Assembly (NCBI RefSeq): GCF_020085105.1
Contig: NC_058046.1
Span: 19,514,175 to 19,578,174, forward strand
DNA length: 64,000 nucleotides
Origin: Siniperca chuatsi
Lineage: Eukaryota > Chordata > Actinopteri > Centrarchiformes > Sinipercidae
Direction: 5' to 3'
Both the position numbers and the translations under genes were made by a program. The notes beneath the pieces are model-generated. The model was given only the letters and a program-made list of their open reading frames with translations, ran no database searches and was not told the DNA's origin. Below are positions 30,001-40,169 of the stretch, piece after piece (position 1 is the stretch's first letter; each line of letters opens with the position of its first letter).

Positions 30001-33000
30001 TAGACCGTATTAATGTAACGCTGCCCATTAACAAAAGAGCCCTTCTCATCGTTGTTGCTTAAAGACTTTGGCATTAGAAATCTGCTTTCATTGCACTTGC
30101 TTTGTTTTTCTAACTCGCCATCTCACAGGTCTGCCGTACTATGCTGGTGTACCGGGGGTTCCCTCAGCCTTCCAGTACGGCCCCACCGTCTTTGTGCCTC
30201 CTGGTTCGGCCAAGCAACCTACAATGGGCCTGGCAAACCCCTCCAATCAGTACCACCAACAGCATCAGCCCAGTTACGGACAGCATGCATATGGTGCAGG
30301 TAAGACCAGGACAAAACAAGAAGACTCTGTCTGTCATTGCTCTGACTGATGTTGTTTTCAGACAATTAACACAGCACTTTTTTTTTTCCAAGTCAAGTAA
30401 TGGTAAATGTTTTCTTGTGAAGATTATATCCAGCGGTTTTAATTCAGCTTTTGAATAGTTTTAAAGTGGTCATATTATGCTTTTTCCCTTTCCTTTATTG
30501 TTATGTATAATTTTTTTGTGCAGTATGAGGAAAAATGTTTTTCTGAAAATTAAACCATGTAAACCTATTCTGGTACAACCCCAAAATATAATTATGAACC
30601 AGAAAATGAGCATAATATGACCACTTATTTGAACTATGGCAGCACAGGTTTATCTTAAATTATTAGTGCCAAGCTATCACAGTACCACAAACTGTCACAG
30701 CAACTTGCCACAAAAAGTAGTTGAAGGTTACTTGATCGACTTCAGCAGTTTGACTAGTTATGGTGATATTAGTGGGTTAACTGGCCAATTACTTCTGTCT
30801 TATGTGTTTTGATGCTTAAAAGTACACAAGCTACTGTCTTCTTACAACAATATATTAGTCAGACAATTTCTGGTGTCTCATGTATAGCAACAGTTTGGTA
30901 CAGCTATTGCAAGAGACACTGGGTGTGTACAGAGACCTTGGCACAAATTAGGTGTAAAGGGGGCAAAGAAAACCCTTCCAACCCTTTATACATGTACACC
31001 ATGTGCTGCATGTGTGTGTGGAATTGGGCCTGTGTGTGTTTTTGTGTTTTTTGTTTTTTTGTTTTTTTTTTGCTTGTGCTGCATGCATAGCTCAAACCCC
31101 CTGCTGAAGTTGGACACAGCTCAATATAGACACGGCAGCCATTTTAGTCAGGTTACCTTACTGCCTCTCTCTCCCCTGCCCCCCTCTCTCTACTCCTCCC
31201 ATCCTCTTTCCTATTCCTTTACTTCTCTCAACCTCATCTGTTCTCCGTCTCCTTTCTCTTCCTACCCCATCCCTCTCCTCTGCTCGCTCTGCCTCCTCTC
31301 TTCCTCTATGCTCCTCCTCCTCCTCCTCCTTCAGCCTTTGATGACCTGTCTCAAGCCCACGGTGGGGAGTACAGTAAGGGAGGGTACGGAGGCTCTGCCC
31401 AGTCACAGGCCAAGTCAGCGGGCAGCGGTCCAGGGAAAGGTACACACAAATGTGCGCACACTCTAACAACACACACAGTCAGTGGGCATTTTCCTGTGGG
31501 GAAAAACGGATGTACTCACAATTACAGATGATTCAACAGTCGAGTGTTCTGGAGACAGGTGTGTAAATGCACGTGTGTGATTGCACTTTGATGTGCACAT
31601 AAATGGACATGTGCAAAGGGGTAAAAAAAGTGAGAAACATGCCTCTGCACCTCCTCACTTAATATGCTTCTTCCTACTGGCTGGCCCCCCTCCTACTAAC
31701 AGTGGAAATGAACATTCAGTGCTTAATATTCATTTGTCAGTGAAGTGACAGTTGTTCTTCTTCCCCCATAACCCCTTGATTTTTTTCCCCTCTTGTTTGT
31801 TTTCTCCTTCCCTTTTTGCTTCCCTCCTTTCCCTCTTCAATTCCAATCTTTTTCTTTATTTCTTTCCTACTCCCTCTATTCATTCTCCCCTCAGCACCAG
31901 GACTGTCAGGGTCAGGAACCAGTGGAGGAGTACCTGACATGGGAGGTTCAATCTACAATAAAACTCAGGTGAGTGATTTGCTCTGCTGTTGTATGTCTGT
32001 GTTTAGGTCAAGGCTTGATGCGTCTGCTTGTAAAATAATAGTCTTAAAATCACACAACTTTTATGGAATGCTAATTGAAATGTGCATGATTTGCATTTAA
32101 TTTATTTCTAAAACTATTGTACATACATGTACTTGATCAAGGTGACATGTATTTGCGCAATAGGCCTTTATTTTAACCTCTTGTCTTCTCTCCGATCTCC
32201 TCAGTCATTTGACAAGCAGGGCTTCCACACGGGGACACCGCCTCCCTTCAGCCTGCCTTCAGCACTGGGGGGAACGGGGCCCCTGAACCCTGGGGGTGCT
32301 CCTGGCTACGCCCCTGCTCCCTTTCTGCACATCCTGCCACCGCACCAACAGCCCCACTCCCAACTGCTGCACCATCACCTCACACAGGACGGACAGGTAA
32401 ACTGAAGTGTCAAGGCATACATCACATTCTGCCCACCCAGGATTTCACGAAATAAGTTTGCATCATTACAAGTGTCTTGTAAATCTGGGTGTTTGTGATT
32501 TTTGTCCATTGTATTAGACACCCATGTTTTCTGAAGAACTGTGACCTCAGCAAGTTGTAGTTAGCTGACGTAGGTGAGCAACCAAACAAGACTGCTCCTG
32601 TGCATTAACCTGCATGCTTGCAGTATTCAGAACTTAAGAGGCCTTTTTGACCAAATATTCCCAGGAACATTTTTCCCCAAGAACTAAAAAGTCAGGCACT
32701 AAAAGGCTTTTGTTTGAGTCCGTAGCATTCATCACTGCAAACTCCACCCTGATAATTCCTGGGCCCTCAGAAAGTACTACCTCTGGAACAGATATTTTGA
32801 GGGGGCAGGAACCGCGCCGCAGGGACCAAAATTGGATCTGTAGTTTTCTGCGGGTTGTGCTAGTAAAGTTGAGTCCCTCCAAAAGGTTCCTGGAAATGTT
32901 CCTGCAGCTGGAACGAGCTAATAAACTTCATGGGAAATTAAATAAACCAGTTAGGTAGTTACTTGGTCTTCAACATGATTGACGAACTTCTTGTTCTCCG

Positions 33001-33099
33001 CAGGGTGGTCCTGGTCAGCGAAGTCAGTCCAACAGCATGCAGCAGAAAACCCAAGGCAACAAGTCCAGTTACGGCAGCTCCCCCTACTGGACCAACTGA
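18048..33099 (+). CDS. ubap2: Ubiquitin-associated protein 2 (UBAP2), complete
   Basis: Twenty-eight coding exons join in frame: 18048-18143, 18471-18548, 18688-18798, 18983-19142, 19448-19525, 20815-20878, 21126-21214, 21545-21597, 21820-21884, 22051-22282, 22395-22650, 22811-22927, 23260-23396, 23997-24232, 25218-25461, 25622-25661, 25947-26076, 26317-26374, 26603-26822, 27094-27185, 27667-27717, 27840-27918, 28603-28797, 30129-30299, 31335-31439, 31895-31968, 32205-32396, 33004-33099 (3,519 nt, 1,172 residues; human UBAP2 about 1,119). UBAP2 is a cytoplasmic UBA-domain protein related to UBAP2L, linked to ubiquitin binding, stress-granule-type RNA biology and RNA polymerase II ubiquitination. 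The order is UBA (about 48-92), RGG-rich tract (about 110-195), the core motif [19 protein letters not shown] (about 517-535) and a conserved C-terminus ending SSPYWTN. MMTSV at 18048 is the start, as in human. UBAP2 rather than UBAP2L is favoured by TFDKQ-like [18 protein letters not shown] and the ending SPYWTN. Teleosts have two ubap2 copies; which one this is, I cannot tell. Confidence 0.95.
18471..18798 (+). CDS. ubap2: ubap2 exons 2-3: UBA domain
   Basis: Exons 18471-18548 and 18688-18798 encode residues 33-95 with [39 protein letters not shown] and [15 protein letters not shown]. This is the three-helix ubiquitin-associated fold shared by UBAP2 and UBAP2L. Both exons begin and end in phase 0. 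Confidence 0.95.
18983..20878 (+). CDS. ubap2: ubap2 exons 4-6: RGG-rich tract
   Basis: Exons 18983-19142, 19448-19525 and 20815-20878 encode residues 96-196. After [10 protein letters not shown] the sequence becomes rich in Arg-Gly ([39 protein letters not shown]), ending [11 protein letters not shown] tracts commonly bind RNA and are arginine-methylated. Exon 5 (78 nt) is phase 1-1 and could be skipped without a frameshift. The 1,289-nt intron at 19526-20814 holds a (GT)n run near 20090-20107 and nothing else recognisable. Confidence 0.92.
20930..21000 (+). repeat. Short repeat in ubap2 introns, copy 1
   Basis: It contains TTACAAGCACATATCTTAA at 20942-20960, identical over 19 bases to 26176-26194, with further partial similarity (ATGTGTGGAAA versus ATGTGGAAA, and TGAATCTCC). 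Both copies are in introns of ubap2. Confidence 0.7.
22051..22282 (+). CDS. ubap2: ubap2 exon 10, with tandem Tyr-Ala-His-Ala motif
   Basis: Residues 265-342. The first part (VDLASLLPK and [12 protein letters not shown]) matches UBAP2 orthologues. The end carries three YAHA motifs at residues 319-322, 327-330 and 337-340 (nucleotides 22211-22276) that I do not recall from mammalian UBAP2. The donor is CACTG|GTACAG; the 112-nt intron ends CTCCCAG before SSVLGSGFG, restoring the conserved sequence. Confidence 0.88.
22997..23055 (+). repeat. Remnant of 'agggctgcaac' hAT-type MITE
   Basis: TAGAGCTGCAACTCAACTAA then TTATTTTCATAATTAATTGG resembles the terminal part of a common fish non-autonomous hAT element whose end reads AGGGCTGCAACTAACGATTA. 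Only one end is visible. Confidence 0.5.
23997..24232 (+). CDS. ubap2: ubap2 exon 14: UBAP2/UBAP2L core motif
   Basis: Residues 513-590 start [18 protein letters not shown] and continue [11 protein letters not shown], the best-conserved block outside the UBA domain in UBAP2 and UBAP2L (a Pfam domain of unknown function covers it). The rest of the exon is Ala/Pro-rich. The next intron (24233-25217, 985 nt) contains AT-rich sequence that looks like degraded repeat; no exon was found in it. Confidence 0.92.
26161..26235 (+). repeat. Short repeat in ubap2 introns, copy 2
   Basis: The partner of 20930-21000, lying in the intron 26077-26316 just after a T/GT-rich run. The shared 19-mer is at 26176-26194. 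Confidence 0.7.
27661..27670 (+). promoter_or_regulatory. ubap2: NAGNAG tandem splice acceptor in ubap2
   Basis: The acceptor reads CAACAGCAG|ATCTATGG. Using the first AG (exon starts 27667) adds a Gln (QIYGYEDLQ); using the second (27670) gives IYGYEDLQ. Both keep frame. As I recall the mammalian paralogues, UBAP2 lacks and UBAP2L retains a residue at this point. Confidence 0.8.
28853..29774 (+). mobile_element. hAT-type non-autonomous DNA transposon, 922 bp
   Basis: The element starts TAGGGCCGGGCAATTAATC and ends GCAATTATG-like on the opposite strand (right end ATAATTGCGGCATCCCTA), giving related imperfect terminal inverted repeats. It is flanked by a perfect 8-bp duplication TTTCCAGT (28845-28852 and 29775-29782), the hallmark of hAT insertion. 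It lies in the ubap2 intron 28798-30128. Internally at 29217 a second terminus-like TAGGGCTGCAGCTATCGATT begins, so it is composite. No transposase frame is present. The left half matches a repeat I have seen in other fish genomes; no database name is given. Confidence 0.8.
30464..30626 (+). mobile_element. Small MITE with 18-bp perfect inverted termini
   Basis: AAGTGGTCATATTATGCT (30464-30481) is the exact reverse complement of AGCATAATATGACCACTT (30609-30626). The 163-bp element has an AT-rich core with CCTATTCTGGTACAACCCCA. I recognise it as a frequent teleost miniature element. It lies in the ubap2 intron 30300-31334. Confidence 0.85.
31335..31439 (+). CDS. ubap2: ubap2 exon 25, symmetrical 105-nt exon behind a long pyrimidine tract
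   Basis: Encodes [20 protein letters not shown] and [16 protein letters not shown], similar to human UBAP2. Phase 1-1 and 35 codons, so inclusion or skipping keeps frame. It follows a C/T-rich stretch from about 31160 to 31334 ending in (TCC)n, far longer than a usual acceptor tract. Confidence 0.9.
31895..33099 (+). CDS. ubap2: ubap2 exons 26-28: conserved C-terminus
   Basis: Exons 31895-31968, 32205-32396 and 33004-33099 encode [54 protein letters not shown] and [13 protein letters not shown], then TGA (33097-33099). This block is close to human UBAP2 and fixes the identity of the gene. Confidence 0.95.
32662..32904 (+). repeat. Candidate MITE with 11-bp inverted ends
   Basis: CAGGAACATTT (32662-32672) and its reverse complement AAATGTTCCTG (32894-32904) bound a 243-bp segment with further imperfect inverted symmetry (GGAACATTTTTCCCC and TTCCTGGAAATG). 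It sits in the last ubap2 intron. The sequence resembles dispersed fish repeats, but I am not certain of the family or the boundaries. Confidence 0.45.
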
Positions 33100-33305
33100 G
33101 GAATGCCTCCCCTCCTCCAAAAAGGCTGTGTGTATGTGTGTGTGCGTAAAGCTAAAACAAAAAAACAAACAGACACACTACCGTCAAAATGAGCAACCTT
33201 GGGCCTCCTCGCCCCGCTCCCCCCACCTCCACAAGTCCTCATAAGTCTTTTGGGTTCTCTCTCTTCCCCCTCTTTTTGAAATTGGTTGTACATGTAAGAT
33301 ATTTA

Positions 33306-33419
<114 letters not shown>

Positions 33420-33866
33420 AACATGAAATGTGGTTGCTGCATTTTATTTTTGAAGGACTTTTTGTTAACTTTTTTCAAAACTGCAGGAAAAGATTACATT
33501 AAGACAGAATATGATGATGATGGTAGTGAGAGTGAGTGAAGAAGATAAATGATCTAAAACTTCCTGTAAGAAACCAGAAAAAGGAAAAGGAGAGCTATAG
33601 CACTGATTGCATTTGAGGACATTTCAGATGGGGGTGGGGTTTATTATAACTAACTGCATCTGTCTTGTCTTTTTTTTTTTATACATAACTTCCTGAATGA
33701 CCAGGTTCATCCCCTAAACTTCATTTTGTAGCTTCCTGTCTTTCCCCTACCGCCTCTTTCCCTCTGGAGGGCTGCCTACTCCTTGTGTCAACACCTTCCC
33801 TTTAAAGACAGACTTGCCCATCTAAATTTTATATTTTAATTTAATTTTAACCTTGATTTCCCTTGA

Positions 33867-33872
33867 AATAAA
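33867..33872 (+). terminator. ubap2: ubap2 polyadenylation signal
   Basis: Canonical AATAAA in TTGAAATAAAAGTT, about 770 nt after the stop, followed by GT-rich sequence within 40 nt. No better signal occurs between it and the stop. Confidence 0.75.
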
Positions 33873-33894
33873 AGTTCTGAGCAGTTGGAACTCT

Positions 33895-36800
33895 GACTTG
33901 TCTGTGTGCGTCTTTTTGTATTTGTGTGTGCATGTGCCACTTTTTCACACAGGTTTTTCTAGACTGTTGGAAGTTCAGATGTAAGTTTTCTGATTTAATA
34001 ATGCAGTACCAGAAATGGCAAATCATACAGAAACTTACAGCATAAGAAGGCCCATGCCCAATGATTTCACATTTACTTGTTCAAATAGAACAGTTTGAAA
34101 CAAAAGACCCTGTTAACGTGAAGAAAGATGTAAATAATATTTTATCCAGATGACTGTATTGCATGTATATGGTTATATGGAAGCTATCACCACAGGCTGA
34201 AAACTTTTCATTTCATCATCTTATGTATACCAAAATTATTTTGGTATACATACTGTATGTCATTTGTTACTCAAATTAAGATCATGAAACTCATAAAGCA
34301 GAATCAGATATGACTAAACACCTAAAGGTTTTCACTTTATAATTTCTAATGACAAAGTAAAAATGTAAAGGTCACTCAAACCAAATCTGCAACTAATTTT
34401 TCTGTTGCTGCTGGCAAAACATTGCATTGTGTACCTTCTGTGATAAATTACCAATCACCAGCACATACTTAAGGTTGATAAGTGGCAGAGGATGGGCCCT
34501 TCCTTGTGTTTGCTTTTATTTATTGTGGTAAAGGCTGTGATCTATATATCTATTTTCTATTCTATAGTAGGTGCAGCTTTGTTCATAAGGAAATCTGATA
34601 GTTGTGGGGTTGTTTTGACCTGTTGACTGTGGTTTGTAGGATATGGTGATCAATGCAAGCAAATAGGATCGTAATTCAGCAATTTGATTTAATTAAATTA
34701 ATTAACTGAAGTATTTTTGTTGCTTTGCCCTGAGAATCCATGGAAAAACTGTTTTATTTCTGCTGTAAATTTGCAAAGTTGTTTGAAATAAATAAAATAA
34801 CCTATTTTTCAAAAGAAAAAAAAAGAATAGTTCCTTGAAACTGAAATTAACATTTTCTGTGATATGGTTGCCATAATTGTGTTCTGTCTTTTAAGCCAGT
34901 TGGCCATATGGTGGCTCAGCTTGAGTGAGACACAGGTGGCTCTCTGATTACAGTGAATCCATCATAAGGCACCTACTTTTCCCATGAAATGCATATTATA
35001 TGATGCTATTAATAAAAAACTTAATACAAAATCAAAGGAAAGAAGATTAAATCTTTTTTTTAAATAACTTATTATGAACTAATTTGTTCCTTAGCTCATG
35101 ACTCAGCACAGCACAAACTTTTTGTTTAAATGTGAAAAGAAGAAACAAAGAATGTGATTGTGCTGAAATCCTACAGTAATTCAGCACAATCATATTCATT
35201 AAGAAGGGACAAGTATGCAGTCATGCAGAATGAGGGTGAATAGATGTGGAAAGACAATGGTATGTAAGTTTGTCTGCACCTCAGTCATCCAGACAATCCC
35301 AAGACTGACAATACATTGTGGCAATATGATAATTTATATTTAAGAATGTAGCTTTATAATCAGACCCTACTCATGTGAGGACTGATGTTCACCAGTTTAC
35401 CCATGATCATTTCTATTTCTGACTGTTGGTTAAACTTGAGGCTGGGCAAACTGAACAGTTCCTTTGAATTTAGTTGTTGAATAGTTGTTTTTTTGGTTAT
35501 TGTAATACTATTTATTGATGTAATTTAATTAGTTTATTAGTTCTATTATTAAAAGGGCCACCAATAAATACCATAGAATCTGTTGACAAGTGGAACAAAA
35601 ATCTGCTTGGATCATGGCTCCCAATTCAAAGTAACTGAAATCATTTTTTACACCCTTATTTGAGAACATCACATGCATTCCTAATGATACCAAGGTGTAT
35701 TACATGTGTTATTATTTTATTTATCTCAAGGATGTTTCCGTGAAGGCAGAAGGATGGCTCTGTGAGTGCTGTGCAATGAAAATGCCTATAATTAATTAGT
35801 TGAGGAGTTGAGCAACGTTTTAGTTACTTTGCTTTAAAATGCAATAGTTTCTCCGATCATTGTGTAGTGAGGGAAATAATGTAACTCAGAGCTTACAGTT
35901 TCAGCACAGATAATGTGTTTGGGAACAGATAGAGAGTAATTCTTCTCCACCTGTAAAAGTGTAAATGGACATTAATGTGAAAATATTGACAGAATTTAAC
36001 TTGTGTGTAATATTATCAATCACCACCAGATGGCAAAATATAGCTATGTCAATTGAAGTCAATTACTGGGTCCATACCATACACAGGAGTACTTTTTTGA
36101 CACAAGAGGACAGACCAGGTAGTTCACAGCTCAACAGACCATAGAAAATAAATCCTCTTATTTAGACAATATCCTTCCATATTTATACTGCATAACATTG
36201 ACCTGGGCACTGATGAAATGCACAGTTGTGAGTCATATTTGAGACACAATAAGATTGAATAAATCTAGTAAACACAGGCAATTAATACATAAATTAAAAT
36301 AAGTCATGCAGACCAGTCAAACAAGTATGTGTTGACCTGTAAGAATATCTAAAGCTGAGATAATCAAACCTGACACACTGTTCTCACATTATTTTAGCTG
36401 TTTTGAACTCTGTGTTTTAAGTGCCATACCGAATGAGTACCATGGTAATTAGAGTTCCTCCAGGAGACCAAAGTTTTACTTGGCTATAGCACTCTGTCTC
36501 CCATGTCTTCCATCTCTCTGCACTGACTATAGAGAGTGTGAGTGCCCCCAGAATACCCTATATAACCCTGGTATACCGCTGACAAAGGGGAGGGTGAAGA
36601 GAAGAAGGGGAGGGTGGTGATAGGAGGTTGGGATGCAGAGCAGAGAGGATGGAAAGTCGGTGAGTGGCAGGTGCTAGTGTGGCCTAAGTGCAGGAGCCTA
36701 CAGCAACAAGGTCAAAGGTCAAAGTGAAGTTGAAAGGTCAGCCTTAACTCCTAGGAAGCCCACCCAGTGAGAGATACAAATAAGTGTGTGGGGGCAGAGA

Positions 36801-39390
36801 GAGTGATGGGCCCTGGGAAATAACTGAAGGAACAGAAAGGTACATGAAGGAAAGAAAGAGGAGTAAAGACAAGATGTAGCATAGGTCAAATGGATAAAAA
36901 AAAAAAACATTCAAGTCAACCAGAAGAAAGCTCTAAAGACAAAAATGGATCCAGATTCATTGGACAAAGAAGATGCAGACAAAAAGGAGAACATCTGGAA
37001 AGGAAAGCAGAGCAAATGATAGAACAGGAAGGAAAGGCCATGATGGATAAATATGGAGACATGAGAGAGGTGTGGAGAAGCAGTGGTAGATGGGTAATTG
37101 CAAGATGCATTTGAATGCAAGAAGGGCACACATGTTTGATGAGACAAGAAAATCATGTGGGAGGTTCCCTCCTACAAATGTTGGACTTCATACTGAATGG
37201 ACAAATTAGCTGTGTCCTTGGTGAATAAAGGTAGTTGGCCGCAGTTTCCTATTGGGGCCTACCATTGTGTTGTATCACAGAGGTTGTGTGGAGTTGTGTT
37301 TGGCCTAAACACATGATGCACCCTATTATTTCATTGAAGAGACACAGGAATGCCCCTCAGAGTGTTTGTTGACACTCATGACCGCTCCGCACTCAGATGT
37401 TGACAAAGACGTTTTGTTGGGGTTCACTCGGTTCACTCCCTGGAGAAACTCGGGGAGCTGTGAGGCTGTCACGCAGGATATCGCGACATTTTAGACCTGA
37501 ATGGAAATTAGGGGCCCTGGTGCACAAGGTGGCCTCGTGACCTGGGTACTTGATTTGGATACTCAAATCAATTTCTGCTGTGTTTCGTCTCCTCTCCTTT
37601 TTTTCTTTAAATTACAAGCCCTTCCATCTGGCTGAATGAAGAACGATCACTGGGTGTTTTTTTTCTTTACTGCCTTTCATCTCCATCTGGGGGACCATGA
37701 GATGTTCTTGTCCCCCCGCTTGTTGTGAGATGTGACAGCGGGGTCCATTCAGTGAGAAATTGGCTGCAATTAGTGCAATTATGCTGATTTTCACTTGTGT
37801 CCCATGCAGAACAGAGTTTTCGCTGTGCACAGAGACATCCCCGGGAAACTGCTGCAAAACAAAAACCCATCAATCAACAAAGGCCTTGAATGAAAGGCTC
37901 AACTGCAGATAATACCAGGCACATTCCATAATGACAGCGTTTAGTCAGCTGTGACCTGTGTTGCGATGGGGGGCATGACATCTAGAGCTTCACTGATTAA
38001 GTGGAAATATGCAGTAAAGCCAAGGGCAGAAGGCCTTTCATGGCAGTGGTGGACGTGCAACCCAGGCATACAGTAAGGTTTTCTGTAAGGTGGTTACAGT
38101 ATGACAGTGTTAAACACACCTGAGTTCAGCTCCTGTCCAGGGATTTAGCAGAGGGTAAACCCACTCAGTCTAATTAATCCACTTTTTGAAAGATATATTT
38201 TGGGCAATCTGACCGATGAACCATAAATCATGACAGTCACAACAACAAAAAGAATAATCAAACTGATAAATGTTGAAAGAGGGTTGGATGTTTTATGAGA
38301 GAAAAGAATAATTTTATGTTTTTTAATATATAATTTTTACGTCTATCGCAGTTTCCCATTAGATGATGACTGGAGGTCATAGTTTACCCAACTTTACATT
38401 GGTATGTCTATGTCAATATTGCCCAGGAGACTGACAAGGCATGCATTCAACAGCAGTTTTCAAGGTGTAGGAAGGGGGAGCAGTATCCAAAATGTAATGC
38501 ATCCACTTGTTAACTGGTGGACTTTTTAAAGGGACATTTTAGTGGGGAAAACACCACTGCCATTCATGTGCAGTAGTTTGCATCAGATATTAAAATGTGA
38601 CACACTAGCAAACATATAAACATCTCAGTCACTTACTGAAAACATGCAATATGGACTATATACTAATATACTGTAGGCTACTAACACAAAACAAGCCTTG
38701 AAAGCGATACAGTTTTCACTAGTATTGTCTTGTCTACAAACAAAACCCAAAAAATGTGAAAGATGTTATAATTGTTGTTGTTAATATTTTCAAAATGTTT
38801 TTATAGCAAAATATACACATTCTTAAAAGTGTAGCACATTACATGATGCCAAACCAATGATAATAATCTCAACATGTTTATGATAAATAAACTGTTGTTT
38901 TGTACATATTTGAATGCTTTTACATAAGTAAGATTATTTCTGATTAATAATGGGGCCAAAAAAGAAATAATCTGTTTTAACATGACTCTGTTCTGGTTCT
39001 TGAACTTTCTTCTTCTATATATCTGGGATTATGAACAATCTTAGACTCATGCTAAATAGGCTCAGAGCAGGGTCAGCGTTATGGTTACTCTGTAGAAATG
39101 CACCAATCTACAGAGTCAACCATATTGTAACTTTTGAGGTCAGTTGTGTTGTAATGCCTCCTTGCTATGGAAGTAGCCACATAGACTCGAACATGTTAAC
39201 TGCATAATATACCAATTGTTTTAGAGCGTTGTTGTTTTGTTCAATTAAGCGTTATGACAATGAAAATAAAAACTAGGATAACTTCCAGTCAGTTTGGTTT
39301 TAACTAAATCATTCTTCATTTTACCCGGGGTTACTCCGAGGAAGTCCTTGAAGTTGGCCCCCAAGTGGCTCCCTGGCACCCAGTTTGACA
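33895..39390. other. Intergenic, ubap2 to pcsk5
   Basis: About 5.5 kb, AT-rich, no exon recognised. It holds a perfect 13-bp-arm hairpin (34223-34251), a TATATAA box with GC-richer flanks near 36559-36565, and more complex, GC-richer segments at about 37370-37560 and 37680-37860 that stand out as possible conserved non-coding elements. Open frames in this interval lack splice or homology support. Confidence 0.5.
34223..34251 (+). repeat. Perfect 13-bp-arm hairpin
   Basis: ATGTATACCAAAA, spacer TTA, TTTTGGTATACAT. It lies shortly downstream of the ubap2 poly(A) signal in otherwise unremarkable AT-rich DNA. Confidence 0.9.
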
Positions 39391-39989
39391 CCCTCTGTTC
39401 TGTGTTTGGTGGACGGGCGGTCAGCGGTGGATCCAAATGGAGTGTCTTTAAGACCCAGCGGAGCTCGGCAGGGAAACCCCGCGGCTTTAGTTGTTTCTAC
39501 TCTCCAGAGTGTCAGCTAGTTATTTGTGGGGAGGCGCTGTAGCCATTTCGCCACATGAAAGCCCGATGAGCTGAACAACCAACATCCGAGTTGTTCGTGG
39601 ACAAGAGAAATCAGCTTTGAGGAGCTCCGCGCGCACACAGACGTACACGAACTGGCGCGCAAAGACGCACGGCGCACAGACACGTACACTTCCCCCTCCT
39701 CCGCGTTGGAAAAAAGAGAGAGAGGAACAGAGAGAGGGCACACGTAACGCAAACTTCCAACTTCCATGTGGAAAGCAGAGGTTTGAGGATAGGGTATATT
39801 TTTTCCTCTTCGGGGCTCCGTTCCTTCCCCCCTCTCTCCCTCTCTTTCTCTCTCTCTCTCTCAGTGTTTTTGCCCGGATAGTTGTGTTCTATGAGAGTCT
39901 TGCTCGGCGAGAAGAGAAGTTTGGTTGTTTGCCTGGTCGGCTGAGGAGGAGGAGGAGGAGGAGAAGAGTCGGGTTAAAAGTGGAGGAAG
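39390..39989 (+). promoter_or_regulatory. pcsk5: pcsk5 CpG-rich promoter / 5' UTR
   Basis: CpG density rises sharply here (GGAGCTCCGCGCGCACAC, ACTGGCGCGCAAAGACGC and GCACGGCGCACAG between about 39620 and 39680) compared with the AT-rich DNA upstream. A C/T-rich run (about 39825-39862) and a GGA triplet run (39945-39963) precede the start codon. Several upstream ATGs are present. The segment is probably the 5' UTR and core promoter; the exact start is unknown. Confidence 0.65.
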
Positions 39990-40169
39990 ATGGTCCGCAA
40001 CGCCGCTTGGAGAAGAAGCTTGCTGTGCGTCTTGGCGCTCAGTCTCAGCTTTGCGTCCCCGCCGTGCAAAGCTCGGATTTACACCAACCACTGGGCAGTC
40101 CGGATAGCCGGTGGACCCGAGGTGGCCGAGCGGATAGCGGACAAATATGGCTATAGGAACATGGGACAG
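39990..40169 (+). CDS. pcsk5: pcsk5 exon 1: signal peptide and prodomain start
   Basis: Encodes 60 residues: [20 protein letters not shown] with a hydrophobic core, a likely signal cleavage after PPCKA (residue 28), then [14 protein letters not shown] and KYGYRNMGQ. The start ATG follows GAGGAAG and homology begins here. The donor is GACAG|GTAGGT. Confidence 0.93.

Noticed and set aside
31158-31472. Minus-strand frame rich in Glu and Arg near ubap2 exon 25
   Set aside because: It is the antisense of the polypyrimidine tract and part of the exon.
39617-40156. 179-codon plus-strand frame overlapping pcsk5 exon 1 in another frame
   Set aside because: It runs through the CpG-rich 5' UTR and a GGA repeat; the homologous frame is the one starting at 39990.
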